Shown here piece by piece: positions 18,307 to 27,326 of a DNA stretch of 35,409 nucleotides. The notes under the pieces are model-generated. The model had not been told where the DNA came from. It saw nothing but the letters and a program-made list of their open reading frames with translations, and did no database searches. The stretch's first letter is position 1; the number at the start of each line of letters is the position of its first letter. The stretch comes from Comamonadaceae bacterium. Lineage in GTDB: Bacteria > Pseudomonadota > Gammaproteobacteria > Burkholderiales > Burkholderiaceae_C. The stretch covers positions 1 through 35,409 of the forward strand of contig CANBYM010000026.1 of assembly GCA_947373605.1 (NCBI GenBank), given 5' to 3'. Position numbers and translations under genes: made by a program.

Positions 18307-20067
18307 ATGGCAACTGCTGCCCCAAGGCCGATGTCGGCTGAAGAGAAGAAAGTTATCTTCGCATCATCACTAGGTACCGTGTTTGAGTGGTACGACTTTT
18401 ACCTCTACGGTTCGTTAGCTGCGATTATTGCGAAGCAGTTCTTTAGCGGCTTGGATGAAGGCTCTGCCTTTATTTTTGCGTTGCTTGCTTTTGCTGCCGG
18501 CTTCATCGTGCGTCCCTTCGGCGCGTTGGTGTTCGGCCGTCTGGGTGACATGATTGGCCGCAAATACACCTTCTTGGTAACCATCTTGATCATGGGCCTG
18601 TCCACCTTCATCGTGGGCATATTGCCTGGCTATTCATCCATCGGCGTGGCTGCTCCGGTTATCCTGATCGGTCTGCGTTTGTTGCAAGGTCTAGCACTCG
18701 GTGGCGAGTACGGTGGTGCTGCAACGTATGTCGCTGAGCATGCACCACAAGGCAAGCGCGGCGCCTACACCGCCTGGATTCAAACCACGGCGACCTTGGG
18801 CCTGTTCCTGTCATTGATCGTGATTCTGGTTACACGTTCTACGATTGGCGAAGAGGCATTTGCCGACTGGGGCTGGCGTGTTCCTTTCGTGGTTTCCATA
18901 TTGTTGTTGGGCGTGTCCGTCTACATCCGTTTGAGCATGAACGAGTCGCCTGCCTTCACCAAGATGAAGGCCGAGGGTAAAACGTCCAAAGCACCGCTCA
19001 GCGAATCGTTTGGTCAATGGAAAAACCTGAAGATCGTTATCCTCGCGCTGATCGGCCTGACCGCCGGTCAAGCGGTGGTGTGGTACTCCGGTCAGTTCTA
19101 CGCGCTGTTTTTCCTGACGCAGGCCCTCAAGGTCGATGGCCCGACCGCCAATATTTTTGTAGCGGTTTCACTGATCATCGGCACACCGTTTTTCGTGATT
19201 TTTGGCAACCTGTCTGACAAGATCGGCCGCAAATGGATCATTCTGGGTGGTTGCGCGCTGGCTGTGGTGACCTATTTCCCAGTGTTCGGCGCGCTGACCA
19301 AGGCGGCCAACCCTGACTTGGCTGCAGCCCAGGAAAAGGCCAAAGTCACAGTGACTGCTGACCCCGAAGAGTGCTCGTTCCAGTTCAATCCGACCGGCAC
19401 CAAAAAGTTCACTTCCAGTTGTGACGTCGCCAAGCAGCGTTTGGCCGGCGCATCCGTGAGCTATGACAACGTTGCAGCACCTGCGGGTTCTCCGGCGTTG
19501 ATCAAAGTGGGCGATACCGAAGTCAAGGTCAAGTACAGCCCTGAAGATGTGGCCGCTGCCAAGGCCAAGGCGGAAGAAAAACTGGCTGCATTGAATGCCG
19601 CAGAGCCAAAGGATCCCAAAGCAATTGAAGCTGCTACCAAGTCTGTCAAAGACCTAAGCAACGAAAAGACCGCTGGCGCAACCTTGCTGGGTTCCAACCT
19701 CGGTGCTGCGCTCAAAGGCGCTGGCTACCCGACTAAGGCTGATCCCGCCAAAGTGGACAAGATCAAAGTCGTCATCATCCTGACCTACCTGGTCATTCTG
19801 GTAACTATGGTGTACGGGCCTATTGCCGCCATGCTGGTGGAAATGTTCCCGACCCGCATCCGTTACACGTCTATGTCTTTGCCGTATCACATCGGTAACG
19901 GTTGGTTTGGCGGTTTGCTGCCCACCACTGCTTTTGCGATCGTGGCGCAGACCGGCAATATGTACAACGGCCTGTGGTATCCCATCATCATCGCCGGTGC
20001 GACGGTGATCATCGGCGGTATCTTCATCAAAGAAACCAAAGATGTAGACATCTACGCGAACGACTGA
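18307..20067 (+). CDS. MHS-type MFS metabolite:proton symporter with a large extracytoplasmic insert
   Basis: A 586-residue major facilitator permease of the metabolite:H+ symporter group (ProP/KgtP/ShiA-like). The N-terminal half is canonical: GTVFEWYDFYLYGSLAA, FGRLGDMIGRKYTF and LQGLALGGEYGGAATYVAEH. A hydrophilic insert of about 145 residues (~338-483) lies between predicted TM9 and TM10, a loop expected to face the periplasm. It contains two cysteines (356 and 372) and Ala/Lys-rich helical repeats. The usual YGPIAAMLVEMFPTRIRYTS segment then resumes. A strong ribosome-binding site supports this start. The substrate is unknown; divergence from yjcH-actP suggests a small organic acid. Tandem hairpins follow the stop. 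Confidence 0.9.
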   Translation: MATAAPRPMSAEEKKVIFASSLGTVFEWYDFYLYGSLAAIIAKQFFSGLDEGSAFIFALLAFAAGFIVRPFGALVFGRLGDMIGRKYTFLVTILIMGLSTFIVGILPGYSSIGVAAPVILIGLRLLQGLALGGEYGGAATYVAEHAPQGKRGAYTAWIQTTATLGLFLSLIVILVTRSTIGEEAFADWGWRVPFVVSILLLGVSVYIRLSMNESPAFTKMKAEGKTSKAPLSESFGQWKNLKIVILALIGLTAGQAVVWYSGQFYALFFLTQALKVDGPTANIFVAVSLIIGTPFFVIFGNLSDKIGRKWIILGGCALAVVTYFPVFGALTKAANPDLAAAQEKAKVTVTADPEECSFQFNPTGTKKFTSSCDVAKQRLAGASVSYDNVAAPAGSPALIKVGDTEVKVKYSPEDVAAAKAKAEEKLAALNAAEPKDPKAIEAATKSVKDLSNEKTAGATLLGSNLGAALKGAGYPTKADPAKVDKIKVVIILTYLVILVTMVYGPIAAMLVEMFPTRIRYTSMSLPYHIGNGWFGGLLPTTAFAIVAQTGNMYNGLWYPIIIAGATVIIGGIFIKETKDVDIYAND

Positions 20068-20083
20068 GAGTGAAACGTGTATC

Positions 20084-20139
20084 GACCCCGCGACTTTTGG
20101 AGCGGGGTCTTCGGGCTCTCCTTGGAGAGCCTTTTTTTT
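20084..20139 (+). terminator. Tandem hairpins with T-tract after the MHS permease
   Basis: Hairpin one pairs GACCCCGC (20084-20091) with GCGGGGTC (20102-20109). Hairpin two pairs GGCTCTCC (20114-20121) with GGAGAGCC (20124-20131) and is followed by eight T residues. The second is a textbook intrinsic terminator; the first may back it up. Confidence 0.88.
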
Positions 20140-20223
20140 GAATTGGATGGCCCTGTTGTAGCAGCGCACACTCCTGCTGTAAGTACTGAGTAATAAAGCC
20201 AAAGTCGGCCCTAGAATGTACAA

Positions 20224-20700
20224 ATGCGTCTAACTAAAACAGATTCGGGACAAGCTGCGTTCAAGGAAAGGTCACCCCTTTTCTCCACCAGGCAGCGCGC
20301 GACCTTTATTCTGGTCGACGGTAAAAAAACGGTAGAAGAGATTCTTGCTTCCACAGTCGGTATGGGTGTCACCCATCAAGACTTGGAGTACATGGTCTCG
20401 CAGGGCTTCCTGACAGTCATCGGGGATCCGGCGGCTGCACTTGCGGCTCCTCCTCCGGCGGTGTCGTCTGTGGTACCGGCATCTGCATATCCAGCCGGGC
20501 GCAGCGAGCAGCAACGCTATAAGGACGCCAAACCGCTGGCTACCCAGCTCACGGCAGGTCTTGGCCTGCGCGGCTTCAGGTTGAACCTGTCGGTGGAGTC
20601 CGCAGACGGGTACGAAGATCTGGTCAAGTTGTTTCCCAAAATTCAGGAAGCGGTCGGCACCAAAGCCTGCCGCGAATTGGAGCAGGCCTTAAAAGGTTAA
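20224..20700 (+). CDS. Uncharacterised 158-residue protein
   Basis: Family not recognised with certainty. Residues 1-65 are compact and could form a small winged-helix-like unit (RQRATFILVDGKKTVEEIL, then DLEYMVSQGFLTVIG). Residues ~66-90 are an Ala/Pro-rich linker. Residues ~95-158 form a second helical unit (LATQLTAGLGLRGFRLNLSV, then YEDLVKLFPKIQEAVGTKAC). There is no signal peptide or membrane segment. Composition and codon use match the neighbours, and the reading frame fills the space between the terminator and the giant UvrA gene. Similar two-part proteins occur in Burkholderiales beside regulators, but I cannot assign a role. Confidence 0.7.
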   Translation: MRLTKTDSGQAAFKERSPLFSTRQRATFILVDGKKTVEEILASTVGMGVTHQDLEYMVSQGFLTVIGDPAAALAAPPPAVSSVVPASAYPAGRSEQQRYKDAKPLATQLTAGLGLRGFRLNLSVESADGYEDLVKLFPKIQEAVGTKACRELEQALKG

Positions 20701-20717
20701 TTCCTAACTCCTAGAAT
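20689..20717 (+). promoter_or_regulatory. Candidate promoter for the giant UvrA gene
   Basis: TTAAAA (20689-20694) and TAGAAT (20712-20717), 17 nt apart, fit a weak sigma-70 promoter ending 30 nt before the ATG. I see no LexA-type operator nearby. Confidence 0.3.
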
Positions 20718-20747
20718 GTCTCTCCCACCTTTCGAGAGCATTCACTT

Positions 20748-23700
20748 ATGTCCCAGGGCACCATCCGCATTCGCGGGGCGCGTCAGCACAATCTCAAGAA
20801 CCTTGACCTCGATATTCGCACTGGCGAACTGACGGTGGTCACCGGGCCGAGCGGCTCGGGCAAGTCGAGTCTGGTGTTTGATACTTTGTATGCCGAAGGA
20901 CAACGCCGTTACGTAGAGACTTTCTCGGCCTACGCGCGCCAGTTTCTGGACCGCATGGACAAGCCGGCCGTGGACAAGGTGGAAGGCGTGCCCCCGGCCA
21001 TCGCCATCGATCAGACCAACCCGGTACGCTCCAGTCGCTCCACTGTGGGCACGATGACCGAGCTCAACGACCACCTCAAGCTTTTGTTTTCACGCGCCGG
21101 CAGCCTGTTCGACAAAGACACCGCGCTGCCGGTTCAGCACGACACCCCGGAAACCATTTACGCCACACTGCGCGAGCGGGCTCTTGATTTCAGCAACCCA
21201 CGGTTGGTACTCACCTTTCCTGTGGAGTTACCTGCCGACACCAGTGCCGACGAGGTGACGCAGTGGCTCAGCGCGAGCGGCTTCACGCGTATCCAGGCGC
21301 AGCGAGATGTGGCGACTTTGGGTGGTGTACGCAAGGTATTGGATGTGGTGGCGGACCGCTTTCGTATTGACGGTACTGAAAAAGCCCGCGTCCTCGAAGC
21401 GATCGAGACGGCACTCAAGCGCGGCAGTGGCCGCCTGAATGTGTATGTGCTACCGGAGGCTGGGGCTGAGCCTGCCGATGCCAGCGACAAACAGCAAGCG
21501 GCTCCCACTTGGCGTTTCTCTACCGGGCTGCACTGTCCGCAAAGCGATTTGCGTTACACCGACCCGATTGCTTCCATGTTCTCCTTCAACTCAGCCGTGG
21601 GAGCTTGCGAGAAGTGTCGCGGCTTCGGGCGGGTGGTGGGGGTGGACTACGGGCTGGTGATTCCCAACGACAAACTCACGCTGCGTGCAGGAGCGGTCAA
21701 GCCCATGCAGACTCCGGCCTGGCAGGAGTGCCAGGACGATCTGATGCGCCACGCCGAGGCTGCAGGCATCCCGCGTGATACCCCTTGGTACAAGCTCACC
21801 GACGCGCAAAAGCACTGGGTGTTAAAAGGCTCGCCGCAATGGAATGGCAAGTGGAACCAGCATTGGTTCGGTGTGGACCGCTTTTTTGAATACCTGGAGT
21901 CCAAGGCCTACAAGATGCACATTCGTGTGCTCTTGTCCAAGTATCGCAGCTATACGCCGTGCGGTACCTGCGGCGGTGCGCGGCTGAAGACCGAGAGTCT
22001 GCTTTGGCGCATCGGCACCAAGGAGCAGGCGGATGCGGTTTTGCCACCTTCCAAGCGGTTTATGCCGCAGGGAGTGAAGTGGTCGCGTGTGCAGTTGGAG
22101 GCGTTGCCGGGGCTGTGTTTGCACGACATGATGTTGTTGCCTTTGGACAAACTTCGGCGGTTTTTTGATTCGTTGCAATCTCGGTTGGGTGGGGCTTCAT
22201 TCGAGAATGGGGCGAAGCTGGCAGCATCGGCAGAGGCCTCACCAACTCGCTTGGCGAGTAACAAATCGGCCTCCACCGATACCGCCAGCTCCGCTGCGCT
22301 TTCGGATGGGCTTGCTCCGGTTGGGGCGTCTGCGCCTGCAACGACATCCGAGGCTGAGCAAAAGACACTCAAGCTGTTGTTTGAGGAGGTTTGTACCCGC
22401 CTCAAATACCTGTGCGATGTGGGGATTGGTTACCTCACTCTGGACCGGCAGAGCCGTACGCTTAGCGGTGGCGAGGTGCAGCGGATCAACCTCACGACCG
22501 CGCTGGGTACCTCGCTGGTCAACACACTGTTTGTGCTGGATGAGCCCAGCATCGGGCTGCACCCGCGCGATATGAACCGCATCATCGTTGCCATGCAGCG
22601 CTTGCGCGATGCGGGCAACACGCTGGTGGTGGTGGAGCACGATCCGGCGGTGATGCTGGCTGCCGACCGCATGATCGACATGGGCCCAGGCCCGGGCGAG
22701 CGGGGCGGGAAGATTGTGTTTGATGGCAGCACCGAGGCGCTCAAGAGCGCCGATACCTTGACCGGGGCGTATCTGGGTGGCCGCAAGCAGGTGGGCATGG
22801 GCTTTAAGCGAATGGTGGCGCCCAACACGCCGCGGCTGGTGTTGGAAGGCGTGACCGAACACAACCTGAAAAACATTGATGTCGAGATTCCGCTGCAGCG
22901 GCTGGTGTGCATTACCGGCGTGAGCGGTTCGGGTAAGTCCACGCTGATTCAGGACGTTTTGGCCCCTGCGTTGTTGCGCCACTTTGGTAAGGCCACCGAA
23001 ACACCCGGCGCGCATGTGCGCGTGATGGGCGCAGAGTTGCTCAGCGAAGTGGTGTTTGTGGACCAGAGCCCGATTGGCAAAACCGCGCGCTCCAACCCGG
23101 TAAGCTATGTCGGCGCGTGGGACGCGATTCGCGAACTGTTTGCCACTGCGCCGCTGGCGCGCGAGCGCAGCTACACTGCCAGCAAATTCAGTTTCAACAG
23201 CGGCGACGGACGCTGCCCCACCTGCGGCGGTTCCGGCTTTGAACACATTGAGATGCAGTTCCTCAGCGACGTGTATTTGCGTTGTCCGGACTGCGACGGC
23301 AAACGCTATCGACCTGAAATTCTGGAAGTCACCATCGAGCGCGTCGTGGATGCCAACGGTGCACTGCGTCAGCTGAATGTAGCCGACGTGCTGGACCTGA
23401 CGGTGAGTGAAGCGGTTGCACTTTTCTCCGGCGACCGAGATGTGGTCCGCGTGCTGCAGCCCATCGTGGACGTGGGGCTGGAGTACGTCAAGCTGGGCCA
23501 GCCGGTGCCGACTTTGTCGGGCGGCGAAGCGCAGCGCTTGAAGCTGGCCGGCTTCCTGGCCGAGGCCGCCAAGAGCAGCACCGCCAGCCGCCAAGCCGTT
23601 GCCAAACGCGGTGCACTATTTATGCTGGACGAGCCGACGACCGGCTTGCACTTTGACGACATTGCCAAGCTGATGCGCGCGCTGCGCAAGTTGCTCGATG

Positions 23701-26700
23701 CCGGTCATTCGTTGGTGGTGATTGAGCACAATCTGGATGTGATTCGCGCCTCCGATTGGCTGATTGACCTGGGGCCGGAAGGTGGCGATGCGGGTGGTGA
23801 AGTAGTGGCCTTTGGTTCGCCGGAAGACGTGTTGTTGCACGCGACTTCGCATACGGGCAAGGCGTTGCGCGAGTATGCGGCCGCGCTGGGCGTGGTGCAT
23901 GAAGTGACGGAGTTTTCTGCTGGCGATGCTTATGTGTTGGCAGCTGAGGCGGGGGGCGCTAGCCCGTCTGCCTCCGGGGTTGTGCATGCAGAGGGGATGG
24001 ACGAGGCGAATTGCATACGCATCGTCAACGCCAAAGAGCACAACCTCAAGTCGCTGTCGGTCGATATTCCTCGCGGCAAATTTAGCGTAGTCACCGGCGT
24101 TTCCGGCTCCGGTAAATCCACACTGGCATTCGACATTCTGTTCAACGAAGGCCAACGCCGTTATCTGGAAAGCTTGAACGCCTACGCCCGCTCCATCGTG
24201 CAGCCAGCAGGGCGGCCGGAGGTGGATGCGGTTTACGGCATTCCGCCTACCGTTGCCATTGAGCAGCGGCTCTCGCGCGGCGGGCGAAAATCGACGGTGG
24301 GTACCACGACCGAGGTGTGGCACTTCCTGCGGCTGTTGTACGTCAAGCTCGGCACGCAGCATTGCTACAAGGATGGCGCCGCCGTGCAGCCGCAATCGGC
24401 GGACAGTATTGCAGCGCAGTTGCTGAAAACTTATCGCGGTCAGCACATCGGATTGCTCGCGCCGCTGGTGTCGGGCCGCAAAGGGGTTTACACCGAGCTT
24501 GCCGATTGGGCGCGTCCGCGTGGCTACACACATTTGCGTGTGGATGGCAACTTTTTATCCACCACCAACTTCCCGCGGATTGACCGCTTCAAAGAGCACA
24601 ACATCGAGTTGCCGGTTGCCAGTCTAGATGTGAGTCCGGCCAACGAAGCGGCGCTGCGCGCGGCGCTGACCGATGCGCTGGTCCATGGCAAGGGTGTAGT
24701 GCATGTTCTGAGTGACATAGGCGGTTTGCGCGAAGCCATGCTTTCGGGCACAGCGGCTGCGGGCATTGGCAAGGTGCAAGTTTATTCGACCAAGCGCGCC
24801 TGCCCGGTGTGTTCCACGTCGTACGCCGAGCTGGACCCGCGACTGTTCAGCTACAACAGCAAACACGGCTGGTGCCCGGACTGCGTGGGTACTGGCGTTG
24901 CGCTGACCAAAGACCAGCGCAAGGTGTTTGACGACTCCGTCAAAGACGATGACAACAAAGGCCGCGAGCAAACCTTTGCAGAGGCCGACGTGGAAGACCT
25001 GGCCGATGTGCGCTGCCCCACCTGTCAGGGTACGCGCCTGAACGCCACGGCGCGTGCCGTGCGTTTCGGATTGCACTTGGCCACCGAGGCGACCGAGCTG
25101 CATGCTGCAATGGCGGCGGTGGACGGCATCGCCATCACCGCGCTGGCGCAATTGAGCGTGACCGACATTCGCCTGTGGGTGCAGACTTTGGAGAAGCACG
25201 GTCGCTTGAGTCAGCGCGAGCAGGACATCGCACGTGACCTGATTCCCGAGATCAAGAGCCGGCTGGAGTTTCTGGAAGAGGTAGGGCTGGGATACCTCAC
25301 GCTGGACCGTGGCGCGCCTACGCTCAGCGGCGGTGAGGCACAGCGTATTCGTCTGGCGGCGCAGTTGGGCAGTAATTTGCAGGGCGTTTGCTATGTGCTG
25401 GACGAGCCGACGATTGGCTTGCATGCGCGGGACAACAAGATTCTGCTGGGCGCATTGCAGTGCTTAAGCGATAAGGGAAATACGCTGGTGGTGGTGGAGC
25501 ACGACGAAGACACCATTCGCCATGCGGACCACATCATCGACATTGGCCCGAGTGCCGGTAAGCGGGGTGGTCGGTTGGTGGCACAGGGCAGTGTGGCGGA
25601 TTTGCAGGCGGCGGCGGAATCGCAGACGGGGCGCTATTTGCTGCATGCGATGAAGCATCCGTTGACGGTGCGGCGGGGCATGGTTTCGTTTTCGGAGTCA
25701 ATGGAATTGCATGATTTGTCGGATCGCGCTGCGGCCGAGGATGCCGGTACGCCGGGCACCTCATACGTCCGCGGTGCGTCTTCCAAATCGGCTTCCGGCG
25801 CACTGGCATCCTCCACCGCGGGGGTGGGCAAGCCTGCGAAGAAATTGAGTGCGAAGGCTGCTAAAGCAGCCGCGGCTGCCGCGCAGGCGATGGATAGTCA
25901 GACAGCCAACGCAGAACTGGCAGCGCGAACACAGTCAGCCAATGAATACGCAGCAGCGCTAGCAAGCCGCGAAGCCGCCCAAATGCAGGTCGCAGCAGCG
26001 GAACCGGCGGGCGTGGGCGCGGATATTGCAGATGCGAAGCGGGTGCATGAGGCAACCGCACCCGCCGGTTCCGCTGCGGGTACAACACCCAAAGAGATGC
26101 CGAAAATCGACTGGCTCACCGTGCAAAACGCCCACCTGCACAACCTGCAAAACGTCACTGCCCATGTGCCGCTCAAACGCTTGGTAGCCATCACCGGCGT
26201 GAGCGGTTCGGGCAAGTCCACGTTGGCGCGCGACGTGTTGCTGGCCAATGTACAAACCGCTGTGCAAAAGCGCAGTACCAAAGCGGGACGTGACTCGCTG
26301 GAGGCTGGTGAAAAAATCGGATGGGTCGGCTGCGAAGGCGTGAGCGGATTTGAGACACTGGACCGCGTGCTAGAAGTCGACCAAACCCCTATCGGCAAAA
26401 CGCCACGCAGTTGCCCCGCGACCTACATCGGTTTTTGGGACACCATCCGCAAACTTTTTGCCGACACACTGGAAGCCAAGGCGCGCGGCTATGCGGCTAA
26501 CCGCTTTAGCTTTAACACCGGTGAAGGCCGTTGCCCAAGCTGCGAAGGGCAGGGCATGCGCACCATTGGCATGAGCTTCTTACCGGATGTGAAAGTGATA
26601 TGCGAAACCTGCCGCGGTGCGCGCTTCAACCCCGAGACGCAGGCGGTGACATGGCGCGGCAAAAACATCGGCGATGTGCTGCAAATGGAAGTGGACGAAG

Positions 26701-27167
26701 CTGTGGACTTCTTTGCCGCCATGCCCTCTATAGCGCACCCACTGCAACTGCTCAAAGACGTGGGGCTGGGTTACCTCACACTGGGCCAACCGTCGCCCAC
26801 GCTCAGTGGCGGCGAAGCGCAGCGCATCAAGCTGGTGACCGAACTCTCCAAGGTGCGCGACGATATCGGCAAGCGCGGCAACAAAGCGCCGCACACGCTC
26901 TATGTGCTGGATGAACCCACCGTGGGCTTGCACATGGCCGATGTGGAAAAGCTCATTCACGTGCTGCACCGGCTGGTGCGCGCGGGCCACAGTGTGGTGG
27001 TGATTGAGCACGACCTGGATTTGATTGCTGAAGCTGACTGGGTTTTGGATCTGGGGCCGGAGGGTGGCAATGGCGGGGGACGTGTAGTTGCTGCAGCCAC
27101 GCCGGAGGACGTGGTGAAGTTGGGCACGCATACTGGAGTGGCGTTGCGGGCGGTGCTGGCGCGATAA
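20748..27167 (+). CDS. uvrA: Giant single-chain UvrA-type protein with four ABC ATPase modules
   Basis: A 2139-residue protein, over twice the ~940 of ordinary UvrA and apparently two UvrA units in tandem. Four Walker A motifs start at residues 33 (GPSGSGKSS), 724, 1117 and 1817 (GVSGSGKST). Four ABC signatures start at 572 (LSGGEVQR), 923, 1526 and 2019 (LSGGEAQR). Each is followed by a DEP[ST].GLH Walker B. Cys4 zinc modules are intact at 823/826/846/849 and 1929/1932/1952/1955, and in the second half at 1352/1355/1376/1379. The matching first-half finger is CPQS (263-266) with CEKC (287-290), missing one cysteine. Low-complexity linkers lie at ~480-545, ~1045-1088 and ~1648-1785. By homology it senses DNA damage for UvrB in the cytoplasm; four modules would equal one UvrA dimer. 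Whether it supports repair is unknown. Confidence 0.92.
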   Translation: MSQGTIRIRGARQHNLKNLDLDIRTGELTVVTGPSGSGKSSLVFDTLYAEGQRRYVETFSAYARQFLDRMDKPAVDKVEGVPPAIAIDQTNPVRSSRSTVGTMTELNDHLKLLFSRAGSLFDKDTALPVQHDTPETIYATLRERALDFSNPRLVLTFPVELPADTSADEVTQWLSASGFTRIQAQRDVATLGGVRKVLDVVADRFRIDGTEKARVLEAIETALKRGSGRLNVYVLPEAGAEPADASDKQQAAPTWRFSTGLHCPQSDLRYTDPIASMFSFNSAVGACEKCRGFGRVVGVDYGLVIPNDKLTLRAGAVKPMQTPAWQECQDDLMRHAEAAGIPRDTPWYKLTDAQKHWVLKGSPQWNGKWNQHWFGVDRFFEYLESKAYKMHIRVLLSKYRSYTPCGTCGGARLKTESLLWRIGTKEQADAVLPPSKRFMPQGVKWSRVQLEALPGLCLHDMMLLPLDKLRRFFDSLQSRLGGASFENGAKLAASAEASPTRLASNKSASTDTASSAALSDGLAPVGASAPATTSEAEQKTLKLLFEEVCTRLKYLCDVGIGYLTLDRQSRTLSGGEVQRINLTTALGTSLVNTLFVLDEPSIGLHPRDMNRIIVAMQRLRDAGNTLVVVEHDPAVMLAADRMIDMGPGPGERGGKIVFDGSTEALKSADTLTGAYLGGRKQVGMGFKRMVAPNTPRLVLEGVTEHNLKNIDVEIPLQRLVCITGVSGSGKSTLIQDVLAPALLRHFGKATETPGAHVRVMGAELLSEVVFVDQSPIGKTARSNPVSYVGAWDAIRELFATAPLARERSYTASKFSFNSGDGRCPTCGGSGFEHIEMQFLSDVYLRCPDCDGKRYRPEILEVTIERVVDANGALRQLNVADVLDLTVSEAVALFSGDRDVVRVLQPIVDVGLEYVKLGQPVPTLSGGEAQRLKLAGFLAEAAKSSTASRQAVAKRGALFMLDEPTTGLHFDDIAKLMRALRKLLDAGHSLVVIEHNLDVIRASDWLIDLGPEGGDAGGEVVAFGSPEDVLLHATSHTGKALREYAAALGVVHEVTEFSAGDAYVLAAEAGGASPSASGVVHAEGMDEANCIRIVNAKEHNLKSLSVDIPRGKFSVVTGVSGSGKSTLAFDILFNEGQRRYLESLNAYARSIVQPAGRPEVDAVYGIPPTVAIEQRLSRGGRKSTVGTTTEVWHFLRLLYVKLGTQHCYKDGAAVQPQSADSIAAQLLKTYRGQHIGLLAPLVSGRKGVYTELADWARPRGYTHLRVDGNFLSTTNFPRIDRFKEHNIELPVASLDVSPANEAALRAALTDALVHGKGVVHVLSDIGGLREAMLSGTAAAGIGKVQVYSTKRACPVCSTSYAELDPRLFSYNSKHGWCPDCVGTGVALTKDQRKVFDDSVKDDDNKGREQTFAEADVEDLADVRCPTCQGTRLNATARAVRFGLHLATEATELHAAMAAVDGIAITALAQLSVTDIRLWVQTLEKHGRLSQREQDIARDLIPEIKSRLEFLEEVGLGYLTLDRGAPTLSGGEAQRIRLAAQLGSNLQGVCYVLDEPTIGLHARDNKILLGALQCLSDKGNTLVVVEHDEDTIRHADHIIDIGPSAGKRGGRLVAQGSVADLQAAAESQTGRYLLHAMKHPLTVRRGMVSFSESMELHDLSDRAAAEDAGTPGTSYVRGASSKSASGALASSTAGVGKPAKKLSAKAAKAAAAAAQAMDSQTANAELAARTQSANEYAAALASREAAQMQVAAAEPAGVGADIADAKRVHEATAPAGSAAGTTPKEMPKIDWLTVQNAHLHNLQNVTAHVPLKRLVAITGVSGSGKSTLARDVLLANVQTAVQKRSTKAGRDSLEAGEKIGWVGCEGVSGFETLDRVLEVDQTPIGKTPRSCPATYIGFWDTIRKLFADTLEAKARGYAANRFSFNTGEGRCPSCEGQGMRTIGMSFLPDVKVICETCRGARFNPETQAVTWRGKNIGDVLQMEVDEAVDFFAAMPSIAHPLQLLKDVGLGYLTLGQPSPTLSGGEAQRIKLVTELSKVRDDIGKRGNKAPHTLYVLDEPTVGLHMADVEKLIHVLHRLVRAGHSVVVIEHDLDLIAEADWVLDLGPEGGNGGGRVVAAATPEDVVKLGTHTGVALRAVLAR

Positions 27168-27326
27168 ACGCCTTAAGCGCGCTTTAGTCGGCAATCCCCT
27201 TTCATTTTGGTGACCCGCGCCACCGAAGTGTTCAACCACCTGCGCGCTGACTCGCTGGAGTTGTTTGACGGCGCGCTGCGTCTGGTTCGGCGGTGCATCT
27301 GCCGTAAGTTAATTTAGTATGAGCCG
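27168..27326. other. Short intergenic region before the PPC-domain gene
   Basis: 159 nt with no assigned gene or clear terminator. A 35-codon frame from GTG 27210 to TAG 27317 reads plausibly (ATEVFNHLRADSLELF) and might be a gene remnant, but nothing supports expression. AAGCGCGCTT at 27174-27183 is a simple palindrome. Confidence 0.4.

Noticed and set aside
20211..20720. CTAGAATGT occurring before both the 158-residue protein gene and the giant UvrA gene, as a shared operator
   Set aside because: Nine bases shared only twice and overlapping TAGAAT -10-like hexamers; the first copy lacks a good -35. Not enough for a regulator site.
22239..24533. Long minus-strand open frames (451 and 305 codons) opposite the giant UvrA gene
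   Set aside because: Translations are His/Arg/Gln-rich with no recognisable family and mirror a high-GC coding strand; they are antisense shadows.
20748..27167. The giant UvrA as a phage-defence ATPase or a two-gene annotation artefact
   Set aside because: No nuclease, methylase or other defence gene is beside it, and the frame is continuous through all four modules without any stop.
27210..27317. A 35-codon plus-strand frame before the PPC-domain gene
   Set aside because: Reads plausibly but has no ribosome-binding site and no recognised family; kept only as a possible remnant.
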